This document shows positions 6,870 through 11,984 of a stretch of DNA of 11,984 nucleotides, one piece after another. The notes below the pieces were generated by a model, which did no database searches, was not told the origin of the DNA, and saw nothing but the letters and a program-made list of their open reading frames with translations. Position numbers and translations under genes: made by a program. Source of the DNA: CAYWVR01 sp964461715. Its GTDB lineage: Bacteria; Planctomycetota; Phycisphaerae; FEN-1346. The DNA lies in contig CAYWVR010000056.1 in NCBI GenBank assembly GCA_964461715.1, positions 1-11,984 on the forward strand, in the 5' to 3' direction. Positions within the stretch are counted from its first letter, which is position 1, and every line of letters begins with the position of its first letter.

Positions 6870-7415
6870 TCAAGGCGACACGCGCAGGGATGCCAGGGCC
6901 GCGTCGAGGGCCGGCTCCAGGGCGGCCCAGCGGTCGGTCCGGGCGGCGGCGGTGACGATGAAGGCCCGGTCCCGCACGTAAACGAGCACCTGGCGCACCG
7001 TCGTGCGCGGCCCGAGGGCGGCATGGGTCCACGTCAGCTGGTGGGCCGGCATCCCGCCGGCGAGAACCAGTTCGGCGTCCTCCGCCAGCGCGAAACCCTT
7101 GAACCCGGCCGCCTGCCGCTTCGTCTGCTCCACCAGGACCCCCAGCGTCCCGAGGTGCGGGGCCTTGGTCACGACGACGTTCAAGTTCGGCCTCCCGGGG
7201 CCCTCGTCGTCCGGGCCGACGGCGACCATGCACGGTTGCCCGCCGTACTCGCGAACCGTCCATCCCTCGGGCAGGTCGAGCCGGAACCGCTCGCCGCGAT
7301 GGACGTACGGGCCGTCCTCGCAGCCCGCCGCCAGCAGGGCCGCCAGAAGCGTTGCCGCGAGCGTGGCCCGCATGTGGGCGGGCGTCACGGGTCGTCTTGT
7401 CGCATGTCTCGTCAT
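6870..7415 (-). CDS. putative lipoprotein, second of a related pair
   Basis: A 181-residue protein with a basic N-terminus, a hydrophobic stretch (about 16-31) and a lipobox-like LLAAGC, the lipid-modified Cys being residue 32. The -3 position is Ala, where Leu is commoner. The mature part opens with a GERFRLDLPEGWTVRE motif (41-56). It ends with a strand-helix pair, VLVYVRDRAFIVTAAARTDR followed by the helix ALEPALDAALASL. This layout is typical of small PsbP/DcrB-like lipoproteins; that fold assignment is inference. The ATG at 7415 is preceded by GGGAG. An internal ATG at 7373 would give a shorter, more standard signal peptide but has no ribosome site. It follows a similar lipoprotein gene by 18 bases and precedes glyA by 53. 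The function is unknown. Confidence 0.8.
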   Translation of the reverse strand: MTRHATRRPVTPAHMRATLAATLLAALLAAGCEDGPYVHRGERFRLDLPEGWTVREYGGQPCMVAVGPDDEGPGRPNLNVVVTKAPHLGTLGVLVEQTKRQAAGFKGFALAEDAELVLAGGMPAHQLTWTHAALGPRTTVRQVLVYVRDRAFIVTAAARTDRWAALEPALDAALASLRVSP

Positions 7416-7433
7416 GGGTCTCCCGCACGGGCG

Positions 7434-7961
7434 CTACCAGACGACAAAGGTCTCCAGGGTCTTCTCGAGCCTCCCGGCCATTGCCTCGAGGCGCGCCTTC
7501 GGCCCCGTGGCCAGGAGAGCATACGCCGAGTCGTCCGTCACCGCCAGTCGCATCCGCTGCGCCAGGGGCGCCGGGCCGCGCGTGCTGACGAGCACCAGGT
7601 CGAGGGCCTCGCGCCCGTCGGCCAGGGCCGCCGGCTGCCGGTTGACGACCTCGACGCCGGTCCAGTAGGCCCCGAGGTCGTCGACCGCCCGGCCGGCCCA
7701 GGTGTCCAGATCGAGCCCTTCGCGCGGCAGGACCGCCACGTGCAGGACGACGGCGTCCGAGTCGGCGCCGGCGGGCTCGGCGATCTCGACGACCAGGTCG
7801 CCCGCCAGGTCGCGGACGAGCCACCCCTCGGGCGCGTCGAGCGCGAAGCCCAAGTGCTCGCGCACCACAAGCCGGTCCATCGCTCCCGGCGGAGGCCCCG
7901 TGCCGCATCCGGCGGCGGCGAGCAGGGCGAGCACGCCGGTGAGGGTCGCGAGGCGCGTCAT
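7434..7961 (-). CDS. putative lipoprotein, first of a related pair
   Basis: A 175-residue protein with a short basic N-terminus, a hydrophobic core (4-17) and LAAAGC at 14-19, the likely lipidated Cys being residue 19. The lipobox is somewhat loose. The mature part carries LGFALDAPEGWLVRD (37-51), matching the LDLPEGWTVRE element of the next gene, and a similar end: MRLAVTDDSAYALLATGPK and a final amphipathic helix. The two look like diverged tandem duplicates of a PsbP/DcrB-like fold (inference). The ATG at 7961 lies one base after the prfB stop (TAG-C-ATG) with only a weak ribosome site, so it depends on translational coupling to prfB. An in-frame start at 8108 inside prfB would hide the signal peptide and is rejected. 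The function is unknown. Confidence 0.8.
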   Translation of the reverse strand: MTRLATLTGVLALLAAAGCGTGPPPGAMDRLVVREHLGFALDAPEGWLVRDLAGDLVVEIAEPAGADSDAVVLHVAVLPREGLDLDTWAGRAVDDLGAYWTGVEVVNRQPAALADGREALDLVLVSTRGPAPLAQRMRLAVTDDSAYALLATGPKARLEAMAGRLEKTLETFVVW

Positions 7962-7962
7962 G

Positions 7963-9082
7963 CTAGGCCGTTCCCATGCGTGCGGCGGCGCGGCGATGAA
8001 GCTCCGCCTCGATGAAGGCGTCCAGGTCTCCGTCGAGGACGTCCTGGACCTTTCCGGTCTCGTGGTCGGTGCGATGGTCCTTGACCATGGTGTAGGGCTG
8101 GAGGACATAGGAGCGGATCTGGTTGCCCCAGGCGATCTCGCCCTTCTGGCCGTATATCCTGGCGAGCTCGGCGTCGCGTTTCTGCTCTTCGAGGCGCTTC
8201 AGACGCGCCGCGAGCATCTGCATGGCCACCCGCCGGTTCTGGTGCTGGGACCGCTCGTTCTGGCACTGGACGATGATGCCGGTCGGCAGATGGGTGATGC
8301 GGACGGCGGAGCTGGTCTTATTGACGTGCTGGCCGCCCGCGCCGCCGGCCCGGTAGAAATCGATTCGGAGGTCCTCCTCGTTGATCTCGACGTCGCCGAC
8401 GTCCTCGTACTCCGGGAGGACGTCGACGCTGGAGAAGGAGGTGTGGCGGCGGCCGGCGGCGTCGAAGGGGCTGATGCGCACGAGCCGATGAACGCCGACC
8501 TCGGCGGAGAGGTAGCCGTAGGCGTAGGCCCCCTCGACGTGAAGCGTGACGCTTCTCAGGCCCGCCTCCTCGCCCTCGACCGAATCGATGACGGCCATCT
8601 TCCAGCCGCAGGACTCGATATAGCGGGTGTACATGCGGAGGAGCATAGCCGCCCAGTCGCAGCTCTCCGTTCCGCCCGCCCCGGCGTGGATCGACAGGTA
8701 GCCGTTCCGCGGGTCGTCGGGCCGCGAAAGGAGCGAGAGGAACTCGATCCGGTCGAGCTTCTTCTCGGCCCGCGCCAGCTCGGCGGCGGCCCCGGCGAGG
8801 GCCGACGCGTCCGATTCCTCGTCTGCCAGCTCGACGAAGATGGCGGCGTCCTGGAGGGCCTGGTCGATCTCCTCCACCGGGTCGACGACCGCCTTCAGGC
8901 CCTTGAGGCGCTGGACCTCCTTCCGGGCGGCGTCGGGGTCGTCCCAGAAATCGGGGGCGGCCATGCGGGCCTCGACCTCCCGGAGGGCCTCGCGCTTGAC
9001 GCCGACGTCAAAGAGAGTCCCGTAGCGTCGTGAGACGCTCGTTCAGGGCCTCCAGCTTGGTAGGGATTTCATGGGGCTGCAT
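7963..9082 (-). CDS. prfB: peptide chain release factor 2 (programmed +1 frameshift)
   Basis: RF2 recognises UAA and UGA stop codons in the ribosome and triggers peptide release. The gene is in two frames. ATG 9082 begins MQPHEIPTKLEALNERLTTL and runs 24 codons to an in-frame TGA at 9010-9008. After the CTT codon the ribosome must slip +1 to read GAC (9009-9007), then continues to TAG at 7963. The product is 372 residues, against 365 in E. coli. The stop-codon recognition tripeptide SPF lies at about 204-206 and the catalytic GGQ at about 249-251, within one residue of the E. coli positions. The start has GAGGA 8 bases upstream. A call from ATG 8964 would lose 39 N-terminal residues. The frameshift autoregulates RF2: low RF2 stalls at TGA and favours slipping. 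It leads the long operon. Confidence 0.96.
9007..9020 (-). promoter_or_regulatory. prfB: prfB programmed +1 frameshift site
   Basis: The minus strand reads GGGACTCTCTTTGAC here, with the standard slippery heptamer CTTTGAC (9013-9007) and the weak TGA-C stop context. The Shine-Dalgarno-like stimulator, AGGGGG three bases before CTT in E. coli, is reduced to CGGGAC. Confidence 0.93.
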
Positions 9083-9131
9083 GGGATGATCCTCGATGGC
9101 TCGGCCGCGCGCGGTCGTGCAGTACGCGGCG

Positions 9132-9159
9132 ATTATAGGCTCGCGGCCGGGGGTGTCAA
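9132..9159 (-). promoter_or_regulatory. consensus housekeeping promoter of prfB
   Basis: The minus strand has TTGACA (9159-9154), a 16-base spacer, then TATAAT (9137-9132). Both hexamers match the sigma-70 consensus in full. The transcript should start near 9125, leaving a leader of about 43 bases before ATG 9082. Confidence 0.85.
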
Positions 9160-9177
9160 CCGTCCGGCGTCGCGGCT

Positions 9178-9205
9178 TGGACAGGCCGCGGCGGCGCGGT
9201 ATCAT
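9178..9205 (+). promoter_or_regulatory. candidate tilS promoter
   Basis: TGGACA (9178-9183), a 16-base spacer and TATCAT (9200-9205), each 5 of 6 to consensus. The predicted start of transcription, about 9212-9213, coincides with the ATG at 9213, which would give a leaderless message. Inference from spacing and the absence of any ribosome site. Confidence 0.45.
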
Positions 9206-9212
9206 GTTGCCC

Positions 9213-10283
9213 ATGACCCCCGGCCGCGCCAGTCCGCTCGTCGACCGCGTCTTTGAGGTCATCCGGCGCCACGACCTCTTCGACCCGGCGGGGGAGCGGG
9301 TCGTTGTGGCGACGAGCGGCGGGGCCGACAGCGTCGCGCTGCTTCTTGCGCTGCACGACCTGGCCGGGTCCGGTCGACTGTCGCTCGAGATGACCGTCGC
9401 CCACCTGAACCACGGTTTGCGCGGAGAGGCGGCCGAGGCCGACGAGGCGTTCGTGCGGGCTCTGGCGGAACGGCTGGACCTGCCGCACGAGGTGGGCCGG
9501 GCGGACGTCGCCGCGGGGGCCGCGCGCGCCGCCGGGGTGGGCCTCGAGGAAGCGGGACGCGAGGCCCGGCGGCGGTTTCTCGCCGCGGTCGCCGCCGACG
9601 CGGGCGCCCGCAAGGTCGCCCTCGCCCACCACGCCGACGACCAGGCCGAGACGGTCCTCTTCCACGCCCTCCGCGGGACGGGCGTCGAGGGTCTGGCGGC
9701 CATGCGGCCGCGGGCGCCGCTCGAGCCCGACGCGGGCGTCGATATCGTCCGGCCCATGCTGGAGCTTTCGCGCGGCGAGATCGTCGTGTTCCTTCGGGAG
9801 CGCGGCGAGGCGTGGCGCGAGGACGCGACGAACGCGAGCGCGGCGCACACGCGGAACCGCCTGCGGCACGAGGTCCTGCCGCTCGTGGCGGAGGCGGTGA
9901 ATCCGCGGGTGACCGGTGCGCTTGCGCGCCTGGCGGACCAGGCCGCCGCGGCGTCGGAGGTCCTGGGCGACGCGCTCGACGACGCCTGGGCCCGGTGGGT
10001 CCGCGAGGTCCCCGGGAAAACCGCTCCCGGAGCGATTTTTCTGGTCGACGCGGAGGGTTTTGCGGCGCTTCGGCCGTGGCTGCGGGGGGCGCTCCTGAGG
10101 CGGGCCGTCGAGCGGCTCGGCGGGGGCCTGAAGCACATGTCGGCGGACCGGACACGGGAGGCGGCCCGCGCCCTCCTTGCCAAGCCCGTGGCCGGGCCGG
10201 TCAAGCTTCCCGGCGGCCTCGTCGCCGTTCGCCGACGCGAGGCGATCCGGATCGGGCGTCCCTTTCCCGGGCCGCGGTCGTGA
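9213..10283 (+). CDS. tilS: tRNA(Ile)-lysidine synthase
   Basis: A 356-residue ATP-dependent enzyme that attaches lysine to C34 of the CAU-anticodon tRNA-Ile, changing its codon from AUG to AUA and its charging from Met to Ile. The PP-loop SGGADS lies at 35-40, and VAHLNHGLRGEAAEADE follows, as in the family. The ALAHHADDQAETVLFHALRG core comes next, and NRLRHEVLP marks the end of the catalytic domain. The C-terminal part is short compared with the E. coli enzyme (432 residues), so one accessory domain is reduced. The start is uncertain: ATGs at 9204 and 9213 are both in frame and neither has a ribosome site. I prefer 9213 because a promoter-like pair places the transcript start there. It diverges from prfB and converges on argH. 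Confidence 0.94.
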   Translation: MTPGRASPLVDRVFEVIRRHDLFDPAGERVVVATSGGADSVALLLALHDLAGSGRLSLEMTVAHLNHGLRGEAAEADEAFVRALAERLDLPHEVGRADVAAGAARAAGVGLEEAGREARRRFLAAVAADAGARKVALAHHADDQAETVLFHALRGTGVEGLAAMRPRAPLEPDAGVDIVRPMLELSRGEIVVFLRERGEAWREDATNASAAHTRNRLRHEVLPLVAEAVNPRVTGALARLADQAAAASEVLGDALDDAWARWVREVPGKTAPGAIFLVDAEGFAALRPWLRGALLRRAVERLGGGLKHMSADRTREAARALLAKPVAGPVKLPGGLVAVRRREAIRIGRPFPGPRS

Positions 10284-10291
10284 GACCGCGG
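10272..10291 (+). terminator. hairpin at the tilS stop codon, possible terminator
   Basis: An 8-bp perfect stem (CCGCGGTC at 10272-10279 with GACCGCGG at 10284-10291) with a GTGA loop that includes the tilS stop codon. No T-run follows on either strand. It may act as a weak or factor-assisted end, or protect the message. The rest of the 73-base gap to argH shows nothing clear. Confidence 0.4.
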
Positions 10292-10356
10292 ACACGCGGA
10301 AGCGGCGCACGCGTCGGCCTGTGCCGGATGGCTCCCGATCGCGCGGCTCGCCGACC

Positions 10357-11703
10357 TCACGCCAGCAGCGCCTCGAGGGCCTTCAGGAACGGGCCGCGTA
10401 CGCCGCCGAGCCACGTCTCCAAGGCGTCGGCCCGCGCGTCCAGATCGTCCAGTCCGAGGTTTCCCGGGCCGCCCTGGAGGGTCTTGGCGCGGAGGTTCTC
10501 GACGGGGTCGCGGGATTCGAGGTCCTGCAGGTGCGTTCCGACATGTCGGTATGCGTCTCGGAACGGCTCGCCCTCGGCGACGCGCTCCAGGGCGACGTCG
10601 GTGGCGAAGATCTCCGGCAGGAAGCCCTTGCGGAGGTTCGCGGGCAGGACTTCGAGGTTCTCGAACGTCCGGGCGATGACGGCCAGGCTCCCGAGCGTTG
10701 CCTCGGCGGCCCGCATGAAGGGGCCCTTGGTCTCCTGGAAATCGCGGTTGTAACCGGAGGGCAGGCCCCGGAGCACCCCGGCGACGTGGTCGCAGGCGGC
10801 GAGGACGGAGGCGGCCTTGGCGCGCACGAGCTCGCACGCGCAGGGGTTCCGCTTGTTGGGCATCATGGAGCTGCCCGTGCAGAGTTCCTTCGGGATGCGG
10901 AAGTAGCCGAACTCGGGCGTCGAGCCGAGCATCAGGTCCTGGCTGACGCGGGCCAGGTCGAGCATGATGTGGGCCGCCGCCTGAAGGGTCGCCAGCTCCG
11001 CCTTGCCGCGCGAGTTCGCGCAGGAAAGGACGTTGTTCTGGACCTTGGCGAACCCCAGCAGGCGCGCCGTCATCGGCCGGTCCAGCGGCAGCGCCGACCC
11101 GTAGGCCGCGCCCGACCCGAGGGGCGACTGGTCCGCCAGGACGTGGGCGCTTTTGAGCATCTCGGCGTCGTCGAGAAGGGCCTCGGCGACGGCCCCCGCC
11201 CAGAGGCCGAGGCTTGACGGCATGGCGATCTGCATGTGGGTGCGGCCGGGCATGGGCACGAACTCATGCTGCCGCGCGAACGCCGCCAGCACCCGGACGA
11301 GGGCGAGGAGCCGCTCCGTGAGGGCGTGGATTTGCTCCTTGCCCCACAGGCGCAGGTCCACGAGGACTTGGTCGTTGCGGCTGCGGCCGGTGTGGAGCTT
11401 CTTGCCGAGGTCGCCGAGGGCGCCCGTGAGGTACTCCTCGACCGCCGTGTGGACGTCCTCCTGTTCGGGACGGATGGCGAACTGGCCGTCGCGCCAGTCG
11501 GCCAGGACGTGGCGCAGCTCGCCCTTGAGCCGGTCGAGTTCCTCGTCCGTGAGGATGCCGATCTCGGCGAGCATCGTGGCGTGGGCCGCCGACCCGAGCA
11601 CGTCGACGCGCACCAGCGCGCGGTCGAGGTGGTAGTCCTCGCCCACCGTGAACCGCTCGACGAGCCCGTCGATGGCGTATCCCTTGTCCCAGAGCTTGGC
11701 CAT
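10357..11703 (-). CDS. argH: argininosuccinate lyase, divergent type
   Basis: A 448-residue enzyme of the last step of arginine synthesis, splitting argininosuccinate into arginine and fumarate. Family signatures are HTGRSRNDQ (104-112), the catalytic-base region GRTHMQIAMPSS (153-164) and the flexible serine loop GSSMMPNKRNP (277-287). The loop differs from the common GSSIMPQKKNP. The preceding CANSRGKAEL segment (228-237) replaces the usual DAVSDRD-type element, placing it in a separate branch with an NSRGK motif. Adenylosuccinate lyase has a similar SSxMPxKRNP loop, but HTGRSRNDQ and overall colinearity favour ArgH. ATG 11703 has AGGAG 6 bases upstream and a clear promoter. No other arginine genes are nearby. 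It converges on tilS. Confidence 0.94.
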   Translation of the reverse strand: MAKLWDKGYAIDGLVERFTVGEDYHLDRALVRVDVLGSAAHATMLAEIGILTDEELDRLKGELRHVLADWRDGQFAIRPEQEDVHTAVEEYLTGALGDLGKKLHTGRSRNDQVLVDLRLWGKEQIHALTERLLALVRVLAAFARQHEFVPMPGRTHMQIAMPSSLGLWAGAVAEALLDDAEMLKSAHVLADQSPLGSGAAYGSALPLDRPMTARLLGFAKVQNNVLSCANSRGKAELATLQAAAHIMLDLARVSQDLMLGSTPEFGYFRIPKELCTGSSMMPNKRNPCACELVRAKAASVLAACDHVAGVLRGLPSGYNRDFQETKGPFMRAAEATLGSLAVIARTFENLEVLPANLRKGFLPEIFATDVALERVAEGEPFRDAYRHVGTHLQDLESRDPVENLRAKTLQGGPGNLGLDDLDARADALETWLGGVRGPFLKALEALLA

Positions 11704-11732
11704 GGACGTCTCCTGTGTCTCGAGGCGGCCGC

Positions 11733-11741
11733 ATTATAGCA
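11733..11741 (-). promoter_or_regulatory. extended -10 promoter of argH
   Basis: The minus strand reads TGCTATAAT, a consensus TATAAT (11738-11733) with the TGn extension (11741-11739). No good -35 is seen at 16-18 bases, which fits an extended -10 promoter. The leader would be only about 23 bases. Confidence 0.7.
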
Positions 11742-11790
11742 ATCCGGCCCGGGGCATGCATCTGCGAGCCGAAGGCGAAAGCGATCATTC

Positions 11791-11984
11791 CTACGGTCCG
11801 GCCACCAGCGGACCGATCTCCGCTTCGACATCGTCGGCAAAAGGGGCGTAGCTTCGAGGACAGCAACGACGGAGCTCTTTGGGGCTGGCTTCTTGCGCCA
11901 AGCGGTGATACGCCTCACGCCGCGCCAGATGCTGAGCAGCCGCGCGCTGCTTGATGTACGCTTTGAGCTTTGCGGGAGGCGGCC
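11791..11984 (-). CDS. C-terminal end of an unidentified protein (partial)
   Basis: A minus-strand frame runs in from the right edge and stops at TAG 11793-11791, leaving 64 codons including the stop. The sequence is a basic, Ala-rich helix (AKLKAYIKQRAAAQHLARRE, then AYHRLAQEASPKELRRCC) followed by an acidic end (FADDVEAEIGPLVAGP). I do not recognise the family. Third positions are visibly less G/C-rich than in argH or glyA, with several AAA, GCT, CGT, CAT, TTT and TGT codons, which hints at a different origin. No terminator is visible between it and the argH promoter. A competing plus-strand frame over the same bases gives a less protein-like product. Confidence is moderate. Confidence 0.5.
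   Translation of the reverse strand, partial: PPPAKLKAYIKQRAAAQHLARREAYHRLAQEASPKELRRCCPRSYAPFADDVEAEIGPLVAGP

Noticed and set aside
4678..6981. 767-residue plus-strand open frame opposite hpt and glyA
   Set aside because: It mirrors two conserved enzymes in reverse. The product is Gly/Val/Ala/His-rich with no recognisable domain.
9083..10837. minus-strand open frame running through tilS and the end of argH into prfB
   Set aside because: Only its last 24 codons (from 9082) are real, as the first part of prfB. The rest is an antisense or out-of-frame shadow rich in Arg/Pro/Ser.
11715..11954. 79-residue plus-strand frame at the right edge
   Set aside because: It runs antisense across the argH promoter and the better minus-strand partial gene, and its product has no protein-like pattern.

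Overview
The window is about 12 kb of very GC-rich bacterial DNA with tightly packed genes, most on the minus strand. The ECF sigma factor followed by a membrane protein and a DUF3352-like exported protein, the secreted EF-hand protein and the paired lipoproteins suggest a Planctomycetota-like lineage. That assignment is inference from gene style; no rRNA or other lineage marker is present.

Layout, left to right. (1) Bases 1-131 hold the acidic C-terminal end of a plus-strand gene. (2) Bases 213-2866 (minus) are a three-gene operon: ECF sigma factor, then a small single-pass membrane protein overlapping it by ATGA, then a large exported DUF3352-like protein. (3) Bases 2967-3251 (minus) are a 94-residue hypothetical gene. 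(4) Bases 3317-4000 (minus) encode a secreted protein with four EF-hands, bracketed by two clear intrinsic terminators. (5) Bases 4170-9082 (minus) look like one long transcription unit: prfB, two related lipoproteins, glyA, hpt and a soluble histidine kinase. A full-consensus TTGACA-N16-TATAAT promoter lies upstream of prfB and a strong terminator follows the kinase. prfB needs a +1 programmed frameshift at CTT-TGA-C, so the gene starts at 9082 and not at the first ATG of its main frame. (6) Bases 9213-10283 (plus) are tilS, divergent from prfB and possibly leaderless. (7) Bases 10357-11703 (minus) are argH, with an extended -10 promoter. (8) Bases 11791-11984 (minus) hold the end of a gene running off the right edge, in DNA that looks less GC-rich.

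The core content is housekeeping: translation termination (prfB), tRNA-Ile modification (tilS), one-carbon metabolism (glyA), purine salvage (hpt) and arginine synthesis (argH). The less charted parts are the sigma factor operon, the lipoprotein pair inside the prfB-glyA-hpt unit, the sensorless kinase at its end, and the EF-hand protein. I found no CRISPR array, insertion sequence, tRNA or rRNA. I see no convincing entirely new system. The best candidates for a second look are the sigma factor operon and the mixed prfB transcription unit.
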